The position numbers were made by a program, and so were the translations under genes. Positions 20,452 through 33,388 of a stretch of 64,000 nt of DNA are shown one piece after another. Each line of letters starts with the position of its first letter. Position 1 is the first letter of the stretch. The DNA is from Apiospora phragmitis (lineage: Eukaryota; Ascomycota; Sordariomycetes; Amphisphaeriales; Apiosporaceae), in the NCBI GenBank assembly GCA_038363925.1, contig JAQQWL010000015.1:124001-188000 (forward strand), given 5' to 3'. The notes beneath the pieces are model-generated. The model saw nothing but the letters and a program-made list of their open reading frames with translations, was not told where the DNA came from and ran no database searches.

Positions 20452-22371
20452 GGTGGCGCTAGGTGTTGTTGCTTGTTCGTTTGGTCAAGAACCAGAGGAA
20501 GATGGCAAGGAACGAGGATTTCACCACAAGTTGCAGCGGCATTGAGCGAGTTTATATACTCCATCATCGCAAGCCAGCACTCTCTCTCCCTATCTGTTCA
20601 CTGCACCACATATACACCGTGTCCGGGCACTTTCAATATACAATGGGATCTTGATTGGTGGATATAGATGTTGGCTGAGGTGAAACAGTGATGTGCTCCC
20701 CTGGGTGCATCTACGAAAGGACCGGGCAGACGATCGCTCAATGGCCCTTCGTCCTTTTCTGCGCAGGAGGACCGCCTTAGGCGTAGTTGTCGCCCAAGGC
20801 TGAGACTTGCAGCGGGACATTGTCATGACTTCCAGCTGGAGAGGCTGCTTGGCTGGACTGGCAATGGAGTGGTGTGGTTCGACGTTGAAGCTCTGTGGCT
20901 AACATTCTGCATCACATCGTTTCACAGCACTTTCCATCGAGTCTTGTCAGACACCAATGTAACAATGATCGACCAGCTGAAAGGATAATGGGGCGACACT
21001 ATCTGCGGCTTCCCCGCATCCAAAGCCTGGTGAACGTCCATCTGTTTTCTTCCCACTATCCTCCCCTTTTCATGGTCGTTAATTCGAAGCTGGAACTTTG
21101 CCAGAGCCTTGACTCAGGCCGATATTGGGGCAGCGAAAGAAGCCCACCACCATACAATAGTCAAGTTTTCGGTCAGCAGCTTTGTGAGGAAATGGCCGGT
21201 TTCCCTGTTGATCAATGTATCCTCATTGTGACTGTTTGGCATTTGGTGTATCAAATACTTGGCAACCTTCAACGTTGCTGTGCTGCTGTTCTCAAGATAA
21301 GGCTGGTGGGGGTGACCCAGACCAGACAAGCCAGTGCCTTCCCGACAGAGTGGTTCCTGTTTCCTTTCTCACGATGGCATGGGTTACATACTTCATGTGC
21401 ATGTAATAGTTCGGAATCGAGTCTCCACAACTCATGTAACGGTATGCACGCCAAAACTAGGATACATGAATGGGGGCTATCAGTCAGTCGGTGCTGCCTT
21501 ATCACGACAATAGCCACTCACCTCTTCTTTGAGAAGGACTTATTTATACGGAGTAGTTGCTGTGTCAATCGACCAATCAACCGACGTGGACATGCGCTCC
21601 AAGCCTCCAACTCATTTCCCTCGACAAGTTTGCTTCGTCGAGCGCCAAGGCACGCACAGTCCCTTTCTCAAGATGCTTGGTCAACCTGTCGGTACGACTT
21701 CCCGAGTCCCGACCATTCTCTCGTCTAACATTATCTACAATACCCCGGGCTTCAAGGTTGCCAAGATGGCCCAGCTTCTTGTGCGACTTGGCCAATACAC
21801 CTCCAAAGATACGGGATGAAGCAAACCCCACTCCAATCTCTCGGCGAGATAAGGACAAGAAAAGGACGAGAAGCGCCAATTGCTTGATCGCAAGCCTTGT
21901 TGCGAGCTTGAGAAAAGCTTGCCTTGCAGCTCGAGTATAGCGACCCATAGAGAGATACTATAGAGGACCGGCCTCACGATTTGAAGATATGGCAGTGCGG
22001 CATCGGATAAGGGTCACGACAAGGGACCTGCAGCGTCCTTGTCAAGTGTGCTTCTAGGTCCTGCCAAGACCACTGTTGGTGTCGGGCGTAACCTAACGAT
22101 TGGCTGTATTAGGAAGCTACAAAAGGCCTTATCAGTCGCTGCATATTGACTGCAGTTCGGGTGTTGGTCCTCAGATATATCCGGCTTCAGTGCGACGTGA
22201 CCGGGGATCGATAATGAAGTATATATGAAGACGATCGATCGAGAGGACCCTCTCCAGGTTCTCTGCAGTTGCCAGCCGCATTTCTATATCTGGTTTTCTG
22301 GATCTCGGGGCAGCAAAAGAAGCCCACCGCCATCTGATAGCCAAGTCTTCGGCCAGCCGCTTTGTGAAGAA
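20452..22371. other. Gene-poor stretch upstream of PTR2
   Basis: Open frames here on both strands lack family motifs. A long plus-strand frame (20895-21728) has no ATG at its start and looks random apart from the repeat at 21127-21200, described separately. The right end should carry the PTR2 promoter. Confidence 0.45.
21127..21200 (+). repeat. Diverged copy of the PTR2 5' segment
   Basis: This 74-base segment matches 22307-22380 at about 64 positions. It covers the bases just before the PTR2 start codon, that ATG, and the first exon (ATGGCCG). The donor that follows in the real gene (GTACGT) is GTTTCC here. Similarity stops at both edges. See the separate finding on its substitution pattern. 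Confidence 0.8.
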
Positions 22372-22380
22372 ATGGCCGGT
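22307..22380 (+). repeat. Second copy of the repeat, at the PTR2 start
   Basis: Partner of 21127-21200, 1180 bases downstream in the same orientation. It overlaps the PTR2 start codon (22372-22374) and the first base pair of its first intron. Confidence 0.8.
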
Positions 22381-24759
22381 ACGTTCAGATTCTGCAAACC
22401 TACCTTATGACCCTTCTACTCACTCATTCTGAGCAGACACCCAGCAAACCCTGGGCACCGTCGCTGCCGCTGTCGGCGACGTCGGTCCTGACCGGACCGG
22501 TCTCCACGATGAGACCGCCGCCAAGACCATCGACCGTGCTCACATGCCGCTTTCTGGCCTCGAGGACGACCCCGACTTCGCCAACCGCGAGACCTTCCAC
22601 GGGCTGTACGTCGCCACCGAGGAAGAAAAGCGTACCCTGCGCCGCGTGGCCGGCAAGATGCCCAACTCCTGCTACTACCTCTGTGCCGTCGAGTTTGCCG
22701 AGCGTGCTTCGTACTACGGCTGCAACCAGGTTTACAAGCAGTTCATCCGTGCCCCGCTTCCTCCGGGGTCGACGACCGGCCGGACTCCTCCCGGCACACG
22801 CTTCAACCCGGGTGCGTTGGGGCTTGGTCCTCAGGTTGCTACGGCCATGTTAGTTCTTCCCTCTCTGGCTGATCATGACGGATGTTTTGCTGACCTTGAA
22901 CAAGGACCGAGGCATTCAAGTTCATGGCGTATGCATTACCGGTCTTCTTCGGTTGGTTGGCCGATGCCAAGTACGGTCGTTTCAAGATGATCTGCTGGGG
23001 TGTCGGTATCTGTGGCATAGCACATGGTGAGTGGGTTTCGCTATCTCGAAACCCCCCTTCCGCTCCGTAAAGTGCTTTTTTTGCTGATGCACTTTATAGT
23101 TATCATGATCATCTCTGCGTTGCCACCGGTCCTCACCTCTGGAAAGGCCGTTGGTCCGTTCGCTTTCTCACTGTACTTGCTTGCTATTGGTGCAGCCCAG
23201 GTATGTACAACAACCTCATTATCATGTGAACCGAGAGAGCTAACATGTTATCTCTGAATCTAGTTCAAGCCTAACATTTCCCCACTATCATGGACCAGTC
23301 GCCTCACAAAGTTGCCCATGTCATCAAGAAGAAGAGCGGAGAGAAGGTGGTCGTTGACCCTGAAGAATCCATTGCCTCCATCATGCTCTGGTTCTATCTT
23401 CTGATCAACATTGGTTCTTGCTTTGGGATTCCTACCAGCTACCTGGCAAAACTTGTTGGATACTGGGCAGCGTACTGTGAGTTTTGACCAACCAGGCTGA
23501 GAACTGGAGGATGACTTGAACTAACAGGCACTGTCAAGTGATCCCTACCATCATCTATCTAATGCTCCCGCCCCTCCTGTGGTACCTCAACACACGTCTC
23601 ATCAAGCAACCTGCCGGAGGGTCTGACCTTGGGAACGTTTTCCGTGTCCTAGCTGACATCTTCCGCCACGGCGGTATCCGCATGATCGGGCGTAAAGGGT
23701 TCTGGGATTCGGAAAACCTTCGGTACGGCGAGCAGCTGGCATCACGAAGGAGTACCCTTACGACGATAACTTTGTCAATGACGTCCGCAGGACCTTCCAA
23801 GCCTGTGGCATCTTCCTGTTCCAGGTATGTAGGAATGACATTGGTGTCTTCCGCTCGAATCAAAAAAGGAGGCTAACATCCACGTGAAGCCCATCATTGG
23901 TCTGAATGACGGTGGTATTGGCGCCGCTGCTAATACCTTGACTGCCGGCATGGACGCTCATGGCATGCCCAACGACCTGCTCGACAACTTGAACCCCGTC
24001 TCTATCGTTGTTTTGGTTCCCATCATGAACCACCTTGGTCAGTCTACTCCTTCTGCCCTAGTCGCAACCGCCCCAAACGAGCACCACCTCCTTGCTAACG
24101 CCAGGCATGACATGATAGTTTACCCTGCCCTCCGACGTGCCGGCATCCGTTTCGGTCCCATTTCCCGCATGACGTTCGGTTTCGCCATGACGACGCTGGG
24201 GTCGATCGCGTACTCGGTGCTGGCCCACCGGGTCTACCAGACCTCGCCCTGCGGGAACCAGGCGAGCGGGTGCACCGAGACGGAGCTGGGCGACCAGGGC
24301 TTCTCGACGGTGCACATCGGCCTGTACGCGATCCCGACCGTCGTGACGGCCATGGCCGAGGTCTTCATCAACGTGACGGCCTACGGCATCGCCTACACGC
24401 AGTCGCCCAAGAACATGAAGGGGCTCGTCGCCTCCATCAACCTGTTCATGTCGGCCATCTCCTCGATCCTGTCGCTCGCCACGTCGGCCGCCATCAAGGA
24501 CCCCTACCTGCCCTGGGTCTTCGCCGCGCCCACCATCGCCGGCGCCGTCATCACCGTCGCCTTCTGGTTCACCTTCCGCCAACTCGACAACCAGGAGTTC
24601 GTCATCAACACCGACTTCGACGACATGAAGCTCGACTCCGAGGTCAGCGACGAAGAAAACGCCGCCAAGAACGAGAAGACCGCCCTGCCCGCCACCACGG
24701 CCCAGCCCATCGACAGCAAGAGCAGCGACGATGGCATTTCCCCTAATCCCAAAGCCTGA
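22372..24759 (+). CDS. PTR2: PTR2-type proton-coupled oligopeptide transporter
   Basis: Predicted plasma-membrane di/tripeptide-proton symporter of the POT family. Eight exons fit: 22372-22378, 22437-22848, 22905-23026, 23100-23200, 23264-23476, 23539-23824, 23890-24037 and 24119-24759, giving about 643 residues with roughly twelve membrane helices. Landmarks are the proton-coupling motif in helix 1 (VEFAERASYYGC), FKFMAYALPVFFGWLADAKY, FKPNISP, and the C-terminal INVTAYGIAYTQSPKNMKG. The first exon is only seven bases (ATGGCCG). Two frame breaks occur, each needing one added base: a C4 run at 23280-23283, after which the sequence returns to TIMDQSPHK; and an A4 run at 23713-23716, after which it returns to KPSVRRAAGITKEY. 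The frame upstream of the ATG is open to an in-frame ATG at 22225, so a longer N-terminus is possible. The tail after the last helix is acidic and hydrophilic. Confidence 0.92.
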
Positions 24760-25167
24760 TGGAAGGGTCTAGAGATGTGCTGCGCTGCTAGGCGCGAGCT
24801 TGGGCCAATAGGAAGAGGGTTGAGAGGATGACGAGTGGACAGGAGGAATTGCAGTTTCAACTTACCATATTCGAGTAGTTGTATATAGGCGAATCGTATC
24901 CTCTTATCAAGTCTCCAAGTAGCTTGATTCAGGTCGAAGTGGGAATGGACACAGAGCCCTGTCAACGTGATACTATTAATCCAGTCTTTTTTCGTAGCCG
25001 TCCCTTCGTTTGTGGCATAGCCCATTATCTCGTGACCTTCGTTAATTCATTATAGTTTACATATCTGCAATGTTTTGTTTTTCGACACGGCAATTCCCTC
25101 CCAATTCAAATGCAAGTGCCTCTTCTATCACATGACCCGTCTCGACGTATGTAGACAACAAGGAAGT
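24760..25167. other. Convergent 3' region
   Basis: This spacer between the PTR2 stop and the end of the next minus-strand gene should hold both 3' untranslated regions. No gene is seen. Confidence 0.5.
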
Positions 25168-26802
25168 TTATGTCATGCCCAAAACAACCGGAGGTTCATA
25201 GCCTCTACTGGCAAGAATCCTCGCCGACCCCCTTCCCCTTACTGTCCGAGGCGATGCTTCCGAAGTTCTCAATAACTCCCTGAGGGTGCCTTCTGCGTAG
25301 CTCTTTGGCTCGTCCCTCCTTTCGTATCTGAAGAGGCAACCTCCGTCACAGCTGACCCTCGCCACGGCATCCAATTGCTGAAGCCAGCCAAGAGCCCAGG
25401 TTGTTCCCGCGGCTCTTCGGGAGAGGTGATATCAGCAGCGGCCACGGAGGCAGACAGCACGGCCCTCGATGGCTCTGCAGATGACTCGGGCGGATGGCCG
25501 TCCACCCCGGTTCCTGTGCTGTCCTTATTTCAAGATGGCTATGGGAGGTCTCGGGTTTGGCCGGCTCGCCAACAAGCGCAGCCCCCGATGCCCGTGGCGA
25601 TGCCCACTCTCCCTGTACCTGGCGGGTACTATCAATAACAGCAGTCGCGAAAGAGTTTGACTTGCGACGGCTGACGCTCTTTCTCACTGATTTTCCGGGG
25701 CTTGATGGCTCCTCGCCACTGTGAGAGGACGACGCAGTCCCGTCCTTGCGCTTCCTCGATGCTCTTCCGCGCACATCGTCAGTAAGTTCCTGGGCAGACT
25801 TCTTTTTGCTCTTGTCTTCCTCCGACGACCGACTTGAGGACATGATGGTCTCGAGAGTAGAGTGAGCTGCGCTCTTCCTTCGCGCTGCGCTCCTTCGCTT
25901 CTTTTGTCTCGTGGTGGACTGCTCATCGTCGCTCGGGATGGCCTGCAGTGTGGGCCCTACCGGTGCCTGCGTCCTAGCTGATGATGCCGATGCGGACGAG
26001 AGGAAGCCGGTTCCGCTGCCGTGCGGTACGACGTGGACTTCGTACTGGTTGCTCAAGGAGTACTTGGACCTGGCACAGATCTCGGCAATCCGATCCAGGT
26101 CAGCGCCAATGTCCTGCTGTATATCCGCCATGATGTTCTTAAAGCTGAAGGCCTCGAGGGGCGGGAGCTTGACATCGTTCCCTAGACTGCCCCTTCTTGG
26201 TGCCCCGGTGGCGCGTCATATTCAACACCATGCCATTCCGACCAGGCCGCCAATTGGACGTCTGCGAAGAGGCCGCGTTGGAGGACAGAGGAATCCGCCG
26301 GCTCGCGGGACGGCTGGAAATCGAGGACGGAGGGGGGACCAGAGTAGGTCCGCACGATGACGGGCTGCGAGTAAGTGCCGGTGGTGGTCCTCGTGGCGGT
26401 GCTCGGTGCGCCGGTGCTTTTCGTATAGCGGTGGCGGGAAGAGGGCTGTGAACGGTTGAGTTCTCTCAGGGCTGTCGTACGGTCGGCGGCAGTGGAATCG
26501 TCGAGCGGTATGGGTTTTCCTTCGGCCGTCGAGGGTACCAGAGAGGTGCTGGAGACGTTGGGCTGGCTGACTAGAGGGTAGCTGAAGAAGGGTAGAGAGT
26601 GTCGACGATGCCTAGACGAGCGCGCTGAAGACGGCGGCGGCGGCGGCTGATGGTGATGAGCAGAAGGAGGCGGGGGTGGGTTTGAAGCAGTAGAAAGAGA
26701 GGGAGGCCGTCTTTGAAGGTATCGGGGAGTACGGGGTGGTTGCTGTATCGGAGGTGGCGTGTCTGATATCGGGGTAGTAGTCGACATATCTGCGGACTGC
26801 AT
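25168..26802 (-). CDS. Disordered protein with a conserved central block, function unknown
   Basis: The product (about 545 residues once joined) is mostly low-complexity: Pro/Ser/His-rich at the N-terminus, with lysine/arginine/serine-rich tracts after the middle (RQKKRRSAARRKSAAH and similar, possible nuclear signals). Between them is a block that looks folded: LPPLEAFSFKNIMADIQQD then LDRIAEICARSKYSLSNQYE. A second short helical block (SYAEGTLRELLRTSEA) lies near the C-terminus. I recall such a block in uncharacterised fungal proteins but cannot name the family. Three sites need one added base each: a C4 run at 26190-26193 (restores EGGSLGNDVKLPPLEAF), near 25523-25524, and a T3 run at 25320-25322. 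The first correction is well supported by the reading on both sides; the other two rest on continuity only, so the C-terminal third is less certain. Confidence 0.6.
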
Positions 26803-29163
26803 TTTCTACATGCATGGACAACACAACGCAATAGATTTGACGGGCAAAAACAAGTTCAGGGAGTGGATTCCCGTCCAAACGAGCCGGTTATGCAGTAACC
26901 TGTATGTAGGCAGGCGAGAGGGATGCGACGTATATGGCCTAGACGTTCTAAGGATCGTGGATCCTTTGCTGTATGCAGAGCTCTTGCAGATTCCCAATGG
27001 CAAATGCGCCGTGGTTGGTATCTGGCAAGCCGAATCAAATTACGGCTCGACTAGGGGGGTCGCGTAACGGAAGATATTAAGACACTGTCTTGGAGGCCAC
27101 TGCAGCTAGACACACCCGCGGTGTAGCAAGCAGCAGATACGGGGTGTAGTGCCTGTTCAATTCTGGGGAAGATGGAGGACAGTGAGTGAGGAGAGCGGCA
27201 CGCAAATCCAGAAAACGCGGAATTGAAGATGGTGTGGTTGGTGGTTTGTGGAGGTGGGGGGAGGACCAGGACTGATGGAAATCTTAGGCGTAGGTAGATT
27301 ACCCCAGGCAGGCGGGCTCCTGGCCTGAGATGGAGGTGACAGTGCAGGGCAGTACAGTCTTGCTGCTTCTTCTTGGGGCCGATTTGGCATGAGCAGGAGA
27401 AGGAGCCAAGCAGCATGGAACGATCATCGACGATACTATACTGGAGAGGACGGCTTTGGGCGAATCGTAGACAGACAGATGGATGGATTTGTCAATTCGA
27501 CTGGGGGGTCAACGTAGAACAGAGCATGTACGGCGCAGACGGATGTGGATTGTATGGAAGGATGAGTTTGATCGGATGCATGAGAAGGGATATTTTCCCA
27601 ATCTCAACCTTTGGCCATCGACAAGGGAGTTTAAACTTTCTTCACCTTCTTGTTTCCCTCTCGGCTCAACCGTCTCGACTCTCGTTCGTTCTTCGCTGTC
27701 CCTCGCTTGTATGCAGGCATATCCAGAGCCTCGTGGTGAGTGGTCGTAGGAAGAATTGCCCGCGCGACTATTTGGTGGGCAGGTCCCAGAAGCAAAGCGC
27801 CATATGCACGAAGTCGTGGCTGTCGTTCAAAGGCGGACAGGGGGGTCGGTGAGGGGAAGCTGAGGTGGGGGGAGACCTCGACCTCAACCGTTTTCTGCTC
27901 CCATTATCAGTTCATCTTCATTACCTCCAGTCATTCTTCATCTGATCGAATCAATCTGGCTGGGCAGGCTACATCTTCCACAACCACCCATGATTGATAT
28001 GATACTTGCATAGGTATATGTAGTAGGCTGAATCTCGGTGCGCTCAAATCTACCTAGCAATAGGTAACTATCGTGAGCGTTGGGGTGGAGACGCCCCGGA
28101 AAGCTACCTACCAACATTTGATAATTGAGATAAGAGCAGCGCCGCGTCAACCCATTGGAAAGGAGTAGATATCTTTATCACAGTGCGCAGTTAATATGGG
28201 ATAGGCTTTAGTACCAACTATCAGTACGCCGAATTGACTTTTCCGTTTCCGTCGCGGTCCTGGAAATCTGGCAAGCTGTTCGAGTTTCCTTTATTGGCCC
28301 TCGACGCTCTCGGGAAAAGCACGGTGAAGTCCCGGGGCTCTAGCCAGAAGCTCTATGTAGCTATGTTGTAGGTCGTCGTATTGGTCCGTCCGCTAGCAAC
28401 ACTGCCGATCCCCATTGATGTATGTACTTGTCCATCCATGCATAGTAGACTCAACTGCCTGTCTCGGCTGTGGCCGGCTTCTACCACTACATTCAATCCG
28501 GAAAAGGTATCACTCGGATGAACCGAACGCGCTCCATGGCTGGCTAGCTACGTGTCTAGCTCCTCTTGCTAGACGCCGCCATTGGACTACGATCCAGCAC
28601 TGCTGCACGCAACGTGGATGGAAGACTGCCTGTTCCCGTGGTCGCTGCCCGCGAGTAACATCTGAACGGGCGAATCGACCGACCGTGCTGAGGCTTGTCA
28701 CCTTGAGATGGCAAAAATAGTACGAGCCTACAGATATACCCGGCACAAAGTGGTAACGACACGGTGGTTACACAGGGGGCTTCTTCCCGTGCAATCAGTG
28801 ACTTGCACGTCACAAGAAGCCCGTAGTAGCTAGCACCCATGCTTGCCAAATCGTACCATCGGCGCCGGGAAGCATTTTGGATAGAGGAAGAATCATGTAT
28901 TTCACCAACGACTATAGTCTGTGTCTCTCTTGCTGGCAGTCTCTTGGACTCGCAGCAAACCAATGCGATCGCCGCCGTCTCCGCCTCTCCCACCCCCCCC
29001 CCAGGCGAACGCCATGTGTTGCTTCTTATACCATAAAATCATAACCTTGGGTCTTCGTACTCAATATGGCCCCCAAGCCGCGCCTGTCTTGCGCTGTTCG
29101 CCATTTGCCGATTAAGCTGCTGTTCCCTCAGTCCAGTTTGAACTCAAAAACAACGCAGAACTC
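26803..29163. other. 2.4 kb without recognisable genes
   Basis: The promoter and leader of the minus-strand gene ending at 26802 should lie at the left. A poly-C run of about ten bases occurs near 28993. Several open frames of 60-160 codons exist on both strands but have no motifs, signal peptides or membrane segments I would trust. Confidence 0.45.
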
Positions 29164-29591
29164 TTAAGCAGTAGACTGGGCCATCGTACCGTAACCCTGC
29201 CCGCCAGTTTGCACACGCTCGCTATAGACACCAGGGGCTCGTTTGGCAGCGAAACGTCCCTCGCGGGCCTGCTCCCGTCGGTCGAAGTAGACATATTCGA
29301 GGTAGAATGCGTGGATGTGGCCGGGTATGACACTACCGAGAACAGTTAGATTCCGAACGGACTGACAGTTATATGTGTGAGGACCAAGCAACGTACCCAA
29401 GGATCGTGAGGCAGATGTTGACGAACAAGTCGGCGCCACAGCCGGCCACCATGAACACTCCAACCGGAGGCACTGGATTTCCACATTAGCTCCCGAGCCA
29501 TCGACAACGACCGGAGTTTTCGCTGGATCGTCTCCTTCTACTTACTGAAGATCGTGATGAGGATAATGAGGACTCCCGATATGGCACCCAT
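29164..29591 (-). CDS. Pmp3/UPF0057-family plasma membrane proteolipid
   Basis: Three exons: 29591-29546, 29472-29397 and 29332-29164, with introns of 73 and 64 nt and GTAAGT/GTACGT donors. The 96-residue product has the two hydrophobic helices of the Pmp3 family: ISGVLIILITIFMPPVGVF and, after the conserved CGADLFVNICL, TILGVIPGHIHAFYLEYVY. Pmp3 proteins are small plasma-membrane proteins that affect membrane potential and cation tolerance in yeast. This member has a hydrophilic tail of about 40 residues after the second helix, longer than yeast Pmp3, as in several fungal paralogues. The gene is isolated, with large spacers on both sides. No frame break is seen. Confidence 0.9.
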
Positions 29592-32500
29592 CTTGATTGC
29601 TGTATTCGTTGACGCTTTGATTTAGATGCCTGGAGGTATTCTATGTGTTTGATGGTGTCGCGTGCGGTTGTTGCTTGCTGTTGTGGTAGTAGTCTGGGCT
29701 CAAAGATGGTTGATTGGCAAGAAAGGGTGGCGGCTACAATTATAAGTACTGCAACGCAAATTCCGAAATTGTTTTATGCGCATCTGTTCCAAGTTTCACG
29801 AAGAAATTGCCTTGCTCGCCATGGCATGCTTGTTACATGGGCTTGGCCGAGTCGCCATTGATGCAATGACGTATGCGCCACCAAGCGCACGTGCTAAACA
29901 CCGCGACTAACGAATTCTATCAGCCGATTTATCCGTTGCGCATATCCAAATATGTTTGACCAAATATGAAGTCCGTCGAGAACATGAGATTACCGGCCTG
30001 CGATTGATGACTCAACTTGGAGCGTCGTATATTCAATGTGATCAGTAGTAGTAATGATAACAACATAATACGTATTCACACGCCGGAGCATATGTCATCG
30101 AGTTATAGTCATCATCAATCATTCAGAATGCCTATCAACTTGGCAGTTCAAGCCTCGACATGTCTCCTCAAAATGAATGATGTACGATGTCAACTGGCTT
30201 ATCACAATTCACGAGGACTCGGTGGTATGCCAAGTCTTTCATGTTGAACATTGATCACATCTTGAGTTTGGGTGACCCGGTCAATCTCCGTTCTCCTCCG
30301 TTTCAACCCAAACCATTGAGTCTAGAACAGTTCTAGAAGACAGACCTTGAGCCTTCTAGCTTTTGTTGCCGTCCCGACTAGCAAGGGCTACGCGTCCTCG
30401 GTGGCGACCCTAGAGTACGGAATAGGTAGGTAAGGTTTTGGCAGCCTCCCCGCCTAAGTCGATTTCATCAAGCCTTGCCAGTACTACTGCGACTACGGAG
30501 CACCCTCCAGTCCTTATCGACTTGCTACCTATGCATGTGGCTTGGAGTACGTAGTCCACGCAAACGCAAGGCTGTCACCACGAAGCTCGGCGCATACTGC
30601 TGAGTACAACGGCGGTATCAAAGCCGTTTGGTCAATGCAGCAGCATCCGAATGCATGTGTTCAATGATTGACCAAATGTTGACACGCGCAGCATGTATGT
30701 ATGGATTTCGATGTGAACGTAACCTGCACCCTCCTGAAACGACTATCACAGACGTGATCCTTGCAGCTCATGTGGAGAAGCATCCCGGACCGTCCCTTGG
30801 ATCTGTTGGGACTCTATTGATAGTAGGTACACAGCGGGATTCCCGGTCGTAAGCAGCTTGACGATATCTATGATGTTACACGCCTCCTCTGGTATCGGAG
30901 GCTTCGAGATACTGCTCCTGCGTGGACGATGCTGTGCAAGTATAGCATCGCTTGCAACTTGTTCAGTGCGTGCGTACCATGCCTCCTTTGGACCAAGCGT
31001 GCGACAACGAACCACGATGGTCGGGCATGCTATCTCAACCTGAGGTTGTCCCATCTGACCGGTGAGCTCCAAGCAGCTACAGGACAAGTTTCTTCGCCTA
31101 TATCATGTATAATAATATCCGGCAATAAGATACCATAATAAGACCTGTAGAACGGGAGTGCTATTGATGAAGCTGCCTGAACTATGTACTTGGTCGGCGC
31201 TTATTGACAGCCGGTGGAACTAGTGCAAGTACCTAGTGTTTAAGTAAACACAAGTTTCGACTCTACACGAGGCTTGTGGCCGGGCGGCATGGACGGAAAG
31301 GAAAGGAATCAACGGCGCCAGTTCCGGGGATGAGAATGGCAGTCGCATAACACGGCCAAAAGACGAGAGATGTTTCTATGAGTGGATCCCGGGAGTCTGG
31401 AGGCTCAGACAGATAACTTCCCAATAGTTCATGTTCGCAGGGGAGCCACGCTGAAGGCTGCCCCCCTATAGACCGCATGTCAAATGTGTGTGACTGATCA
31501 GAGAACCCCTAGAGATGTCGGTTGCGAATCCATCCATTGGAAATAATCTACGTAGGTACATATCCTGTTTACCACGATGGCCCATGTGTCATCTAACCTA
31601 ATGAACGCCCTTTGGTCAAAGGGACCTGTCTGTTGGACTTCAGCCGAATCGTGCCCGCCGACTACAATGGAACCGATCGAGTCACTATGCATACATGTGT
31701 TGTATGTAGCAAAATAAACCCCTTCGGATGTTTACTGATAGGTGGCTATATCTAGAGATTCATATTGACGTTGGGTTATTTCGAGTCAGAGTTTTGGATA
31801 TAGGTAAGTATTTTGATGTTTGCAACACATTGACTGAACGCCCATTTTGACTCTGAATCAACCTATGTTCTGCTATTAGAGTTCTGTCAATATTGACGGA
31901 ACTGACATGGCAGGTTGCGATTCTGGCCAAAAGTTTTACTTTGGTTACATGAGATGACATCTTACAAGTCGGATAAGGAACACCACCAACCTACCGGAAG
32001 CACAGACGCCTCAGCGCTGAAACGCCCGGGCCCAAAAAGTGCATATATCCCTGCCAAGAGGGCTACCCAGCCAGGAACCACGGGAAACATCAAATGACAA
32101 CCTGTCCAACGTAAGGTGCAGCAGGTCGGCCTTTTGTCGGTGCCAGGCTCTTGATTACGCCAGCGATGTTATAAGACGATATCCAGGTATATGCCAATCG
32201 TACCTGATGTGGATTTTCATACTTCCTACCGATTCTATTGTCGGTACATGAAGCAGAGAAGCTTAGCCCGAGACGGAACCAGGCACGCAGCATCTGTAAC
32301 TCACCTTCGGCTGTTTTGGAGCTCAAGCTACAGCTCAAGCGACCTAAGTAGGTAGGTTATTGGATTAGTATGCGTGCGCTATGAGCTCACTGTACATATA
32401 TCTGTCACATAGATGGATATAGCCGTGATATCCAAAAGTTGCTGGCTGCAGGTGTGTCGGATGGTATTCTGATCTAGTACAGCACATACATGCAGTGACA

Positions 32501-33388
32501 GAAGTGTGTTCTGCGAAGCTTCGGTGACAGGTTGACTCTTAACCTTCGGTATCTGTGGGAATCTGCTTGACAACACGTTACGGCGGCGGACGCTATCCAC
32601 TACAGCATGCGCTGAATGTAAAGACAGAGCTGTCCATCTACATACACGATATCTAATGTGGTTTGCATAGGGAGTACGCAACGTGTATATGCAGAGAGGA
32701 TTAACAAAGTGCAGGTCTCCACTCTACTGGGCCCGACGCAACGGGTGTAAAAGGGAATACCTAGCAGCACAATAATAAGCAAAAGCGCGGTAATGGCCAA
32801 TTGCCAAGCACCCGCAGTTGGGAATTGAGTTGCTGCTTGGAGTGGGTGTCTAGCAGCTTACTGAAGGGCCGACGAGTCACTTACAACGACGCGGAACGCG
32901 TGGGTTTGAAAGGATCGGGTTTTCCAATCCACCATGGCCCGAGTCAAGCTGACTGGTTTCTACAGCAAGCAAAGTTGCTGAAGAGACATGTCAAGAATAT
33001 GGTAGGTTGGTTAGGTATTCTTCGGTTAATGCAAGCCTCGCAAGCCCACCCTTCCTATTCATTATTGATGTACATGTATGTTACTAGGTTAGTTCGAGTT
33101 CAACCGTCCCCGTCAAACACGGGGCTAAACTCCTTTGAGCAAACAGCACATCCGCTTTTTTTCACCACACGAAAAGACAGCGATCAGCTTTCACAACTGC
33201 CCGAACCAACACCAGCCGAAACCACACCACCCCCGAGCAACCCAAGCCCCAGAAAGTGTACAGGCCGGTTGTTTTAGTGGTAACAGAACGCTGGACTCAT
33301 TGAAACTGGAGCTGGCACCACACGCAATAACCAATTCGACTCAGGGAGTCGGTCACCTCGCTCTCACCTACTCGACTCGCAAAACTGT

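Noticed and set aside
20895..21728. 277-codon plus-strand frame
   Set aside because: It begins at a GTG, not an ATG, lacks family motifs, and only its 74-base repeat is notable; likely chance plus a relic.
21577..21948. Minus-strand frame of 123 codons
   Set aside because: Composition is mixed and a plus-strand frame overlaps it equally well; no splice or start evidence.
24058..24746. Two alternative frames over the last PTR2 exon
   Set aside because: They are Arg/His/Gly-rich shadows of the conserved transporter frame.
27051..27852. Open frames on both strands between the disordered protein and Pmp3
   Set aside because: Low-complexity sequence in a probable promoter or leader; no motifs.
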